DNA of 64,000 bases, from the NCBI GenBank assembly GCA_035610365.1, contig CM069435.1, positions 59,951,389 to 60,015,388 of the forward strand, given 5' to 3'. Shown here in pieces: positions 25,103 to 35,886 of this stretch. Both the position numbers and the translations under genes were made by a program. The notes beneath the pieces were generated by a model. The model made no database searches. It saw nothing but the letters and a program-made list of their open reading frames with translations, and was not told the origin of the DNA. Position 1 is the first letter of the stretch. Every line of letters starts with the position of its first letter. The DNA is from Aquatica leii. Its lineage: Eukaryota; Arthropoda; Insecta; Coleoptera; Lampyridae.

Positions 25103-25675
25103 AACAAGGTACGATCTAAAATAAAATATTATGTTTTTGTTTCAAATCCATGGTTTATATTTTGTCATAAAATTACTTTTAAAATGTATTAGAACAAGGT
25201 ACACTGCCGGCCATAAAAACGACCAATGTCATTCCTTTTGATATTTCTTAATCTTTTGTGACATACGCCTACACTGCACTGATTTTCTGAATTTGTATGT
25301 GAATTTTGACTGACTGAAAACAATTAAAATTGGTTAATTTGACTGATAATTCCCATTTTTCATTTATATTTTTATGAAATACAACATCTTAGATATCTTT
25401 ACTAGAATGTAAATAATTTTTATCGACACTGATATTTAATAATAAAAATAATAATAGGTAATGTAACATGTTTTTGAAATTATGAAAAATAAACCTTGCG
25501 GTTACATGATAACAATTTCAATTTCAGTGGCCCATTTTTTTATGGCCAGCAGTATACGGTATAAAATAAAACATGTTTTTGTTTCGAACTCGGGGTTTGT
25601 ATTTTAAAATGTATTAGCAAGGTACTGTCCAAAATATAATATTATGTTTCTGTTTCGAAAACGTTGTTTGAATTA
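25103..25675. repeat. Tandem repeat array, about three units, interrupted by a MITE
   Basis: Units beginning with (AA)CAAGGTAC start at about 25103, 25193 and 25615 and share ATGTTTTTGTTTC and TTTTAAAATGTATTAG words. The second unit is split after its ACAAGGTA by the element at 25202-25554 and resumes at 25555. Unit length without the insertion is about 60-90 bp. Confidence 0.75.
25202..25554. mobile_element. Tc1/mariner-type MITE with TA duplication (353 bp)
   Basis: The left end CACTGCCGGCCATAAAAA and the right end TTTTTATGGCCAGCAGTA are inverted matches of about 18 bp, flanked on each side by TA (25200-25201 and 25555-25556). There is no transposase frame. Removing the element joins the flanks into an intact unit of the surrounding tandem repeat, which supports these boundaries independently. 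Confidence 0.85.
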
Positions 25676-26207
25676 TACAATTCCCGCATTTATCTAGTGT
25701 TGACTAAATTTAGCAACACTGTATAATAAATCGATCAATCAATACATTGAGTTAATACGTTGACTGTTAATAATTATTAACATAAAATAAAATAATGAAT
25801 CAATTAACGGTATACGCAATAACAACGTACATAATTAATAGTCTAAATTAAATGCGTTCGTTGTAGGAATGAACGATTTTGATTGAATGTATGAAATAAA
25901 TTTTTGACACAATGTACGATCTTTATAACATTGACAATTCTGAGTGGTAGATGAATTAACGTTGTTGCCAGTTTCATGAACAGTGTTTTTAATACCAACA
26001 AAATGCCATTATAAAATGCATAATAAAAATGTTGATATTGATAAACGTTTGTACATGAATTCAATAAACATAATAGATTCATCAATTACTGAAAATATTG
26101 GATTGATAATCATAGTTTCGTTGTCCCAATAAAGCTGATAGTTGGACAAATTTTAATTACCACTTTTGTTTGTCTCAGTTATCGTTTTCATGAATATTAC
26201 GTACCTT
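25676..26207. other. AT-rich non-coding stretch
   Basis: No supported gene; the open frame 25843-26085 (minus) has no recognisable motif. Confidence 0.45.
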
Positions 26208-27145
26208 TTTGGTTGAGTGCACTATTTTCATTCACAATTTGGAGAATTTGGCTGTGTGGCATATTTAATTTTTCGTTATTATTGTTATTTACTTCCGTAA
26301 TTTCTTGTTCTTCTGGTGGTGTTGAAACATTATCGTCAGATATACTTGTTGTGTTTTGAAATTGGTTTTACAACTTATACAAAACAAGAAAGTCATCTTT
26401 GTCGTGTTCAATTTCAATTAAGTTTGTCATTTGTTCAAATGCTCTTAGCCGCTCTAAGCCAACTATTCTAGTAAATTGATCGTATTTTAAATCATGCATT
26501 TTTGGTTGACTCGGATTATTTTGCTCTTTTTTAAATTTTTCTCCCAAACATTTGCTAAAGTCTATTGCTTCTACATTCCAAGGAAATATTCCGCAAGCTC
26601 TAAATCCGTTTTGTATTATATCAGGACGCCCTAATTTTTCTATCACAAATTTAAGAATTGGTGCAAAACGATCCTTGGTTATGTCTTCGGTAGGATGGTT
26701 TCTTCTCCATTCAACAACACCTTTACGCCAACCGTCTTTTAAAGGTTTCAATGTCGATACATCGCAAGATTGTAAAATCCTGGTCGCATTTGGATATAAA
26801 GCTAAGATAATTTCAAGTTTGGTACAGAGATCACTTAGATTTCTATCTAAATGAGTTTAATGCCCGTTCACAAATAGAATAACTGGAAACTCAATAAGCT
26901 GTTTTTTTTAAATTGGGGTAAAACACATTTCCAATATATTCATAGAATACTTCTCGTTTCATCCACCCATATTCACTCATACCAACGCCCGAGTTCTCAG
27001 GTACAGAGTCTACAATCTCTTTTTTTAGTCTTTTATTATCATACACTATTAAAGAAGGAGTACTGTCTTCAGCTGCGTTGAACGAAAACATCACCGTTAT
27101 CGACGCTTTAGTTTGACCAGAATCAATTTCATATACATTATTATA
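26208..27145 (-). pseudogene. Pogo/jerky-like DDE transposase, C-terminal two thirds
   Basis: The minus strand resembles the DDE_1 transposase family used by pogo/Tigger elements. Reading downwards there is VMFSFNAAEDSTPSLIVY, then PENSGVGMSEYGWMKREVF (26891-27094), then a frame change at an 8-T run (26902-26909), then LFVNGH, IILALYPNATRILQ, DVSTLKPLKDGW and NGFRACGIFPWN (26368-26751 and just upstream). The Asp usual in the VDGH motif reads as Asn (about 26866-26868), followed by a stop. After the TAA at 26368 the same frame stays open for about 50 more codons and ends at a GTACGT splice-donor-like word near 26210. The first catalytic region and DNA-binding domain are missing. Confidence 0.85.
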
Positions 27146-27154
27146 AATTATTTG

Positions 27155-27235
27155 CTAATACAGTAATTGGCCAGGAGGCCACTGACTAGTTTTTAATGAT
27201 TTGCAAATACCAGTAATTGGCCCCCTGTTAAAACA
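27155..27235. repeat. Two direct copies of CAGTAATTGGCC
   Basis: CAGTAATTGGCC occurs near 27161 and again near 27212, each preceded by similar TTTGCTAATA / TTTGCAAATAC words, giving a direct repeat of about 50 bp spacing. It lies next to the 5' side of the pogo-like fragment and may be a remnant of its terminal region, but no opposite terminus was found. Confidence 0.4.
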
Positions 27236-27720
27236 CACTTTTAACAACATTTTTGAGGTTATGTCTATATTAACAGTAAATTCTAACATTTAAAAAGCTG
27301 GTTAATTAATAATTTTATTTAAAGTCACTTGTTCTTATAAATACAAAAGTTTAGTAGAAAGGTATACACTTAACTCTTACAGTACAAAAACGACACATCA
27401 GATACAACCCAACACGATTAAGGCGGTAAAATTACGTGTAACCAACCGTAAATAACTAAATTATACCAGAAGAGAAAGCAAAAAAGTCACTAGACTATAT
27501 CTGTGCATAAAATAAAAGCATGATTTAAGGAGTTATCTTAATAAAGAGCATTATAGCCAAAAAGGGCAATAACTATACAGGGGCCAACAACTGTATTGCT
27601 TACCCTACGTATTCTAATTCTATACAAAGTATTCGAACAATGTTTCCTTTAATAACGATCAAAAAGTAAAAAGTAATTATCTATTCTTAATTAAAAAGAA
27701 AAAAACGCCTGCTACATTAT
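27236..27720. other. AT-rich non-coding stretch
   Basis: No reading frame, repeat or motif that I can support. Confidence 0.45.
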
Positions 27721-28052
27721 GCGTAAAATACACAATAGATTGATTGCTACGCATATTCCATTCTTATTACAGTAGCAAATAAATTGCCATCTTCAGATTA
27801 ATAATTGCCGATGAAAACATTATGCAACGTTTTGAAAATGACCAATATGAAGAAGTATGTATACGTTTTCATGAATTTTGTAAGAACTAAATTGATGCTT
27901 TAAGCGTTTAAATGTTTGCTTTAAATTTATAACAAAATGATGCAATGACAACGACAGCAGCCAAGCTATCTATTAGCTATGAAAATCGTACCAATAATTT
28001 TGTATCGAAATATTTTCATTAAAGTGACACTCGGTTGTCAATAAATTGATAG
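27721..28052 (-). repeat. Dispersed repeat, copy B
   Basis: Inverted match of 16914-17263. Conserved words at both ends (GCGTAAAATACACAATAGAT at 27721 and the complement of the GAGTGTCACTTT word near 28030) fix the limits of shared sequence to within about 10 bp. Confidence 0.8.
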
Positions 28053-29947
28053 CAATGCTGGTTGGGAATTTCTTAGTGTTGACAAATTCTGAAAATACAA
28101 AACAGCTTCTTAATAGTCTGCTAGTATACCTACTTGAAAAAAAAAACTAATGATACTTTCAATAAGTACTATTTATGAGGTTAGTAAGACCATTAATATT
28201 TTCTAAAAAATGTATATATCTACTTAAATTTAAAATTGTTTTACTTAATGTTTTATAAATTATCTTCTTGTTCGTGTATATAAGACGAATCGTTTGATTT
28301 AAAAGTTACATTCCAATAAAAATATAGTAAATAAAAACGTAGATACATAAATTTGAAATATCCGATTGGTTATGCGTTGTATGCTTGTATAAAAAGATTA
28401 TATTAAAGTTTGTAAATAAATTTAATTAAATAAATACATTTTTAATTTATCGTTTTAAATTGAAGTTGTATATACAAAAAAAAAATTAAACAATTTATTA
28501 AAAAAATGTAATTTAGGTTAATTAATAATCAATAAACAGGATAGTTGCGTTTAAAGCTTTAAGATTGATTAGATCAATTTTGAAAACCAATTAATTTCGA
28601 TGGACACCTAATCTGACATGCACGATTGACTTCAATAATCTACGTAGAAATTGGGTATTATCTTCAAAATTGATACTAGGTCGAATAATGTTGAAAAAAC
28701 TTTTTGTCCTTTTCAAATTTAGTTTGAAACTAATCAATGACTAATATATATCCTGTAATTAATTTAAACGTATAATCCTAACCGGACGGCTAATTTATGA
28801 CAACTTCAATATTAATCATTAAACTATTTAGTTTGCTTAACTATAGAACTGTCAAAAAACTAACTTTTTTAACAGGGTTAAAAGAAAGTTTTTTTTTTAT
28901 TTTGGTATTAGCGATAGTGAAAGTAAAACTTTTTCATTCGCTAAGCACTTTGGTGTATACTAAAGCAGTAATATCGAGTCAAGCAAATGTATTAAAAGGA
29001 TTTGCTGATAAATAACGAGCATAGGGCGGCCCTAAACTCCTGATCTGCTATAAATCCAGTCCCCTTTAAAACTTGCAATCAACATGCGGCCATTAGTGTG
29101 CCGTGGACGCGTATATATCAACCCCAGATCGGTGGGTGGAATCGCGTGTTATCTATCGTAGCGGTATCATGTATCCTTGTATGTCCCTGTATTGTATTCA
29201 GTTTGCTGACTATGCTGATGATGATGCTTTGAGTTTAATGCTTCTTACTGAAACACACTCTCAAAGCTAATTTGTTTAATTAAGAGAATATACCCACCAT
29301 AACCGAATATTTAGATAATCTTGTTTGTTTAAGGTCCTTTATAAACTCAAGACTACAAAGGAATTGTGGCAGTTCATCAAAATAAACTTATAATTATTAT
29401 ACGTGTTTTTATTTAACCGTAAATATCTACCTTACGTTAGCGTTAGCAACAGACGCCAGACTTTTATTACTTTAGATGCAACTAGTACAAAATACAATAA
29501 ACTTTCCTTTTTAATAAAACTTATCCTATTATAACACTGCAATATTTTTTTTTATTAGCACACTGTTGTTTAATAAAGACCGTTAATGTTGCAACAGGTT
29601 TTTCATATTGACAAGTGTAGTTCTTTTTCGTAACAATAAATTAGTTTTAAGTGCACTTTGTGTGTGCAAAATGGTAGTTCAAGGATACGTGACGAAGCAA
29701 CAATTTTTAAAAATAAAATTAATGCTATTATATCTAATAAATTACAAATTATAGATTTAGCGGATTTTATTTGTCTGTAGTATTGAAAGTTTTTTAAGGT
29801 TTTTATTTGTTAGACTTAAACAATTTAATATTTTAAAAAAGACAAATTATTATACGTTTTATTCACATACATAAACAACTAACACAATTTGTCGAGAATA
29901 ATATTTTAAGAGATATAGCATTTTTTCGGGTTTGGACCGTGTTGATG
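28053..29947. other. Non-coding stretch with a GC-richer island
   Basis: No supported gene. The segment 29020-29260 is clearly richer in G and C. One plus-strand frame there reads FADYADDDA near 29199-29226, superficially like a reverse-transcriptase YADD motif, but I could not extend any LINE resemblance around it. Confidence 0.4.
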
Positions 29948-30270
29948 TAACCGAAGTTGCCAACGTTTCGTTCATTTTTGTCATGAATTCCATCAGGGAG
30001 TAAAAATCGAAAACTCAAAGAAGTAAACGATAATCTAACAAAGAGGCACTACATAGTTAAATAATCAACTTGTGAATCAAGCCAAATTCTAACCTCCAAA
30101 AAAGTTACTTAAGAGAAGTCCCCGTAGTTACAAAAGAAGTATAGTCGCAGTGAGCTCGACTCTAATTAAGTTACGTTCGAAAAGAGGGGTACCTTTAATA
30201 AACTAGCAACAACCGGGAATTAAAGAGAGGATAATTCAAAACCGTTGTCACGATTGAAGTTATTGGAGCG
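29948..30270 (+). repeat. LTR-like repeat, copy A
   Basis: About 320 bp matches 32316-32620 in inverted orientation. Shared words include GAAGTTGCCAACG / AAAGTTGCCAGCG at one end and ACCGTTGTCACGATT at the other, and an AATAAA lies near the middle in this orientation. Copy B lies on the 3' side of the minus-strand BEL/Pao remnant at 33420-35320, so this may be that element's LTR, with copy A from another insertion. LTR identity is inferred; no TG...CA ends or target duplication were pinned down. Confidence 0.55.
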
Positions 30271-30481
30271 TTATCAAAATCTATATTGTGGCCTGTAGTG
30301 AAAAAAAGGTTCAGCAACAGCAGACTAAGACATATCGTTTTTCTTTATATAACGACTATGTTCAAAAATACGTACGTTATGACGGAACGACCAGTTTCAC
30401 CGACTAAACCACACGAACAAGAAATGAAAGAGTAAAAAATTTGTTATTTGGAAAAAAGATAATTTAAAAGATTTTACCTGT

Positions 30482-31094
30482 CGGATTGAGTATGGCTTTA
30501 ATACCATTCTTACGAAAAAGTTTTCCTATTTGAACTGTCATATTATAAATATAAGGCAAAAATATCAATTTCGGATTAGAATCGGAAGTAGAAATGTTCT
30601 TAGGTAATCTGCTGTTGCTTGTAACGCACCAATTGTAAAAGTGAAAAAAATGGTTAAGTATATTGTCGACTCACCTATTTAGCTAGCTTTCGTTGCAGAC
30701 GGTCGTGAGTCAGATTGTGAGCTTGCGCAAAGAGAAAATCCTAAACGGAACATAAGTCTGGGTCAGAGAAAGGAAATATCCTAGTACTCGGATTGAGTAT
30801 GGCTTTAATACCATTCTTACGAAAAAGTTTTTCTATTTGAACTGTCATATTATAAATATAAGGCAAAAATGTCAATTTCGGATTAGAATCGGAAGTAGAA
30901 ATGTTCTTAGGTAATCTGCTGTTGCTTGTAACGCACCAATTGTAAAAGTGAAAAAAATGGTTAAGTATATTGTCGACTCACCTATTTAGCTAGCTTTCGT
31001 TGCAGACGGTCGTGAGTCAGTTGTGAGCTTCCGCAAAGAGAAAATCCTAAACGGAACATAAGTCTAGGTCAGAGAAAGGAAATATCCTAGTACT
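30482..31094 (+). repeat. Direct tandem duplication of 307 bp
   Basis: Unit 1 (30482-30788) is followed immediately by unit 2 (30789-31094). Both begin CGGATTGAGTATGGCTTT and end CCTAGTACT. I count about five single-base differences and one single-base deletion between the units, so the duplication is recent relative to the other repeats here. No protein-like frame. The origin of the unit is unknown; it starts about 210 bp after the LTR-like copy A. Confidence 0.95.
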
Positions 31095-32315
31095 CGCAAT
31101 CCCAATTGTGGATTGAGAAATAAACCGACTCAAGGTTATAACAGACTTCAAAATTTGATTTATTCTGCACTGATATTGAGTTAACAGCTGATAAACACTT
31201 CTCTGAGACAGACAGATATCACAGCGAAGCCCTAGACTAAATATTAGTCGTCGGTACACTCTGAAATTATCAATATATAAAATATTCTTATAGACTAGCT
31301 ACGTCACTGATAATAAGCAATAGCTTCTATATTAAATTACTTTGCATTTAGTTGTTATTCTGATTCGATGTCAATATCGTGTAAATTGCATATCGCATAA
31401 ATTAAAGTTTTTATCATACGTCAAACATACGAGCAAGATTAAACAATTTTGGTTTTTAATTAACCCTTTTTTAAAACAAAATAAACGGTGGGTACCAAAT
31501 CTTTTCACATAACAAAATTATACCAGTACCAGTAACCTATTAATGTAAATGATACCAACTAAAAATTTATTTTACAGGACATCAAACAATACTCGAAATT
31601 TCACTGAGATAAGATAGTAACGTTTTTACGTAGTCCGTGGCGTTGTAGTACGTTTTAAAATTTTGAAAGTATCCTGCAATGTCAGCATAACCTCTTGATT
31701 AATAATTACACCGTTTTCGATGTTTATTATGGGTCGAGTAATCAACAACTCTAATGGCAAAACATCAGTAATTAGACAACATGGAGATAACAAGCAAAAA
31801 CTAAAAGAAACAAAAAAATCCGATGTGTAGGTAAATTAATTACTGACCTCAATGCAAACTCTAAACAGACAAGCCAAAAATTTATTCTTTTGTCGCTTCT
31901 TGAAAGTTTAAATACAATACATCAAAAATGATTTTTTAAAAAAACCTATCCATAAGGTAGATGTTGATAGATCACAAAATGCATTCCTTATCGAGTTGTA
32001 TTTTAGAAACTCTTATAAACACTACAATCAAGCAACAAATAGCGCTCGTATGCCTCCGGAAATCAGTCAACAGTGGCGCCGTATTTCGGCTAAAAACTTT
32101 ACTAACCATTAAGATATTTATCCCCACATGACTACGATTTGCAAAATTGCTTAGACGGCAGCGGCAGTTACAACGTATTGAAATACATTTTAAATCGTTA
32201 AATGCTAAATATTATTCTACTACAGGTCACAATATACATTTTGATAACGCCTCGGTTACTGCAAAATTCCCAATCGTCTTTAATAAGGACGTCAGAAAAA
32301 GGATTGAACTCATTA
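31095..32315. other. AT-rich non-coding stretch
   Basis: No supported gene. Open frames at 32147-32353 and 32202-32393 overlap LTR-like repeat sequence and have no motif. Confidence 0.45.
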
Positions 32316-32620
32316 AACAACCCAATAATCTTAATCGTGACAACGGTTTTTAACTTTTTTCTTGTTAGTTCCGGATTGTTACTGGTTTATTGAAAAACTC
32401 CCTTTTTCAACCGTAACCTAATCACAATCAAGCTTATCTTACCGCTACGATACTTCTTTTATAAATACGGAGACAACTTCCACTTAATTCGCTTTTATGG
32501 AGTTTAGAATCTGGCTTCAATTATCGAACTCTGTAGCGATTTTTTTTTAGATTATCGTTTATTTCTTTAAATTTTCGATTTCTTACAAAAATAGGTAAAA
32601 CGCTGGCAACTTTGGTAATC
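32316..32620 (-). repeat. LTR-like repeat, copy B
   Basis: Inverted match of 29948-30270. In minus orientation it lies downstream of the second BEL/Pao pol remnant, as a 3' LTR would, although about 800 bp of non-matching DNA (32621-33419) separates it from recognisable integrase. Confidence 0.55.
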
Positions 32621-33419
32621 TATTTATGGAAGAACGCTACATAACCCCAACCCATAACCCAAATGTTAGTACAGATACGTTGATAACAATTTTGGTCGTT
32701 TGGCAACATGGTCTTTCTGCATTTAACTATTTTCCTTGTAATTTAAACTTTATTAATTAACATTTTTGTTTTTATATGAGATTAGAAAAAAATGGTTTTT
32801 TAACATTTTTTAACGGTTTAGGTACTCAAAATGAAGGTAGTTTACTAGCACCTTCAATTTATTGAAAGTTTACACATACAGATAAATATTTAAAATGATT
32901 TGTTTTATTATCACCCATCTTCATAATTATTAGTAATGTATTCTTTAGTGCTCAGAAGTGATTCTTTGTGTCAACTATAAAACCTTGAGCGTCAAACAAA
33001 TTAATATAAGTTTTAGTCACAAGCAAGTACAGTAGAAAAAGTGTTACACGATCTATTTTACTTCTACCAAACCAAAAATAACAACAAAATCTTAATCTAG
33101 ACTGTTGTCTATTGCTAATTTTAAATTTACTAAATAAACGATATAGTACTAGACACTAATAAATAAACACCTCGGTGTCGGTAGCAGTTACTTACAGTGC
33201 GGTTATGTACCTTAAGTAGCTGACTGAAGATTTTTAAGTCATAATTAGGAAAAGAAAAATTAAGCATGTACTCGTTCATATAAATACACTACTAAACTAA
33301 ACGCTAAACTACAATAATTGACTTCTAAAATAAAATAACTAACTTCTACCATTCATAAACAAAGTAATTAATGAAAGAAAACTAAATTCTAGTGAAAAGT
33401 TCGTCAAAATCGCGTTATT
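32621..33419. other. AT-rich non-coding stretch
   Basis: No reading frame or motif that I can support between the LTR-like copy and the integrase fragment. Confidence 0.45.
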
Positions 33420-33890
33420 AATACTTGTCGCAAATGGTGTTTGGTGGATTTAAAGCCTCCCAAAGCCCTCCAAAGTAAACTGAGTGACTAGGAATAAAGT
33501 ACCAAGTTATTCGTTTCTTTAACCCGCTATTATAAATAGAATGTTTGTTTTTTTTTCAAAAAACAATTCAACTCTGTCAGAGTAGACTTGGCACTGGTAA
33601 AATTAGTACCATTGTCTGAATATATATGTGGATCACTCACAACGCGATACAAACTTTTGCAAGCACAGAATAAATGTTTTTGTAGATAACTCTGAAGCTA
33701 ATTCTAAGTATACAGCGTTGGTAGCAAAAAAAATAAACAAGCACATGTAAGCCTTTGAAAGTTTACTTTCTCTGCCTCTTTTACTTTTAAGCATAAAAGA
33801 ACTAGCATAATCTACACCTGCGGTTTTAAATAGAAATAAACATTCTGCTCGGCTACGAGGTAAGTTTCCCGTACATCGTTCGAAATCCAC
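33420..33890 (-). pseudogene. pol: BEL/Pao integrase core fragment
   Basis: The fragment contains GNLPRSRAE, AGVDYAS with the first catalytic Asp, SKAYMCLFIFFAT, then YSDNGTNF with the second Asp, and finally FIPSHS followed by FGGLWEA with the third acid (Glu) in place. All three catalytic acids are visible, unlike copy 1. The frame breaks inside the core at a 9-T run (about 33548-33556 on the plus strand). The N-terminal zinc-binding region and C-terminal domain are absent. Confidence 0.82.
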
Positions 33891-34019
33891 TTTTTGAGGT
33901 TAAAGCATCCACCAACTAGAACTTCAGTTAAAAATTTACAAATACTTTGTGCTTCTGTAAAAACTAAACTGAGCACAATTGTTTGCCAATTCCACCAGAC
34001 ATTAAAGTGACAAGAAAAC

Positions 34020-34660
34020 TACTGTACCGTAGGTGAAAAGTGTTTAATTCATATATTTAAAGCAGATCGTCAATTTTGTATCGCCCAAGAATTCTTTACA
34101 GGCATATGTCTTTTTTAGTAATCAATACCTGCAGGTACATTTTTTCAATGTCTGTTGTAAATGCAAAAACGTATTGTCGAAACCGTAATACAGAAAAGAC
34201 GTCTGATTGTATAACCGGGTCAACGTGCTGAATCTTGTTCAATAAAAATTCCGTTGTGCTATATGTGCTGCCGTTGAAGACTACACAAAGCTTGGTAGTT
34301 AAGCTGTTTTCTTTGATAACGCCGTGACGCAGCAAATAAAAAACATCTATATTGGTTTCCTTGGTGACCAATGACATATGTCCTAGTTGTTCGTATTCAC
34401 GATTAAACTTTGAGTAACTATTGTGAAGATCAAAATCAGAATTTAAACGTTTTTCCGTTTCCGTTGCTTTAGTAGAACAGAAACGACATATCGTCTAAAA
34501 CGTTCGGGCTTAAAAGTGCGTTTAAAATAGGATTCACACTCTAGTTCATCTTTTGAAAGAACCTTTCTCAAGAAAACTTTTTACAAGTTTTCAGAAGCGA
34601 GCTAATGGATTTTGAACATTATGTGTTGTTACCAGATTGCAATTGTTAACTGGTAATTAG
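34020..34660 (-). pseudogene. pol: BEL/Pao reverse transcriptase N-terminal half
   Basis: On the minus strand, about 34660-34380 resembles the N-terminal RT extension (KDELECE, SKFNREYEQLGHMS), and 34096-34377 the fingers and first palm motif (LRHGVIKENS, KLCVVFNGS, TTDIEKMYLQV), with the first RT aspartate in DIEKMY. Similarity continues with stops and a frame change to about 34020, then ends before the YVDD region. Integrase sequence follows at once, so a deletion of roughly 1.5-2 kb is inferred from normal BEL/Pao spacing. Confidence 0.82.
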
Positions 34661-34827
34661 TAGCATCAGAGCGGACATTGGCGAGACAACGGAAAGGTAT
34701 ATTTACAGATAAATTTGTAATGCCATAAACTTCAAAAATTTAATAACGTCATCAAAAGACGGTGGGTTATTTAAACTGTTAGACTGTTCAAATTCTCGTA
34801 AACTAATTGAATCTAATTTAGAGTTAA

Positions 34828-35320
34828 TTAAGTAGATAAAAAACGCTTTCCAGTTACGATTGCATCTAAAAAACGAAGATTTTTTTCGACAAAATCAATC
34901 AGTTGTGTAAGTTTAGAAACGGATTCTCTACCAACACTTTCAATGTTGAATAAAGATTTGTGATACTTTGCCGTTATTATAGCGGTCAGATCGCATTTCA
35001 CATATTGAATTAGAAGGAGAAGCCTTTCCTTTTTTATTAAAGTGACATTTATCAAGAATGTTTAGCGTGACTAATTAAAGTATAATAATTTTTTTCAAAT
35101 TCTTGAACATATTCTTGTTCTGCGCAAGGATTCTTGGAGTTGTTTTTTTAATATCACTTTGTAGTTCTTCAAATTGATCTAATAAAGGACGCATGTTCTC
35201 AACTCGTTTACTTAACTTTAATAAAACAATCGGTGACAGCGTTTGTAGTTTGTCAAATTGGCTTTTAATTGTTGTAAAAAATCCCTCAAATCTGGTTAAA
35301 CGACCCTTAAAAGTACTGCA
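34828..35320 (-). pseudogene. gag: BEL/Pao gag-like fragment
   Basis: The minus-strand frame (34828-35055 and its frame-shifted 5' extension) resembles the DUF1759/gag-like N-terminal region of BEL/Pao polyproteins. It has a helical start with GRLTRFEGFF near 35300, LLDQFEELQSDI near 35190, and a Leu-rich segment ending with ESVSKLTQLIDFV. The match is to overall pattern and position rather than to catalytic motifs, so confidence is moderate. Confidence 0.6.
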
Positions 35321-35878
35321 AAGCTTAATTTAATCCGTGATACCAAATGTATTATTTAAAAATGTAAGGCAAACGAACGCTGTAATCAGCAGCAAATAAC
35401 GTAATTATGGAATAAATTGGCAATTAATTCCACATCACAAATTGTCGTATACCAAACACCAAAAACAATGAAATCGTTGTATCAACGCAAAACAAACGTA
35501 ACTATTTACTACTACAGTACAGTAGAGATCAAAAGTATTGTAACGATTATTAAAACTAATTTATGTATACTAGAAATATGTACACGTTTATAACTAACCG
35601 AGATAATAAAATTTAAGGATATTTAATAAATAACACACTAATTTATATATCACTATTACTTACACAAAAGATAAAGTCTGCGGATAACTTCAGTTTAGCA
35701 CTTGTTTACATTAAAGTCACGTACAAGGTTATACTCGCTATATTTATCTCAACACTTATTTATTTAAACTTGAATAATCTTCTTAACACTGCCGACTTCG
35801 AATTACTGAAACAATTGAGCTATGATTTGTTTGTACCGCATTTATGCATTTTAGCAACTCTTCACGAATTTTCTATAT
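35321..35878. other. AT-rich non-coding stretch
   Basis: No reading frame, repeat or motif that I can support. Confidence 0.45.
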
Positions 35879-35886
35879 CTTTCGAT

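Larger units (their letters stand above)
33420..35320 (-). mobile_element. BEL/Pao LTR retrotransposon remnant (copy 2)
   Basis: The minus strand reads gag-like, RT-like, then integrase-like from 35320 down to 33420, in BEL/Pao order. Most of the RT after its first catalytic region, all of the RNase H region and the integrase C-terminal domain are missing. It is a different copy from 2240-6760: the shared domains are quite diverged and it keeps gag sequence that copy 1 lacks. Confidence 0.85.

Noticed and set aside
29199..29226. YADD-like reverse transcriptase motif on the plus strand
   Set aside because: The four-residue match could not be extended on either side into any LINE RT pattern.
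34380..34500. APOBEC-like editing of retroelements as the cause of G-to-A changes
   Set aside because: DNA transposons show the same changes and insects are not known to carry APOBEC3-type editing, so AT-biased decay is the simpler default.
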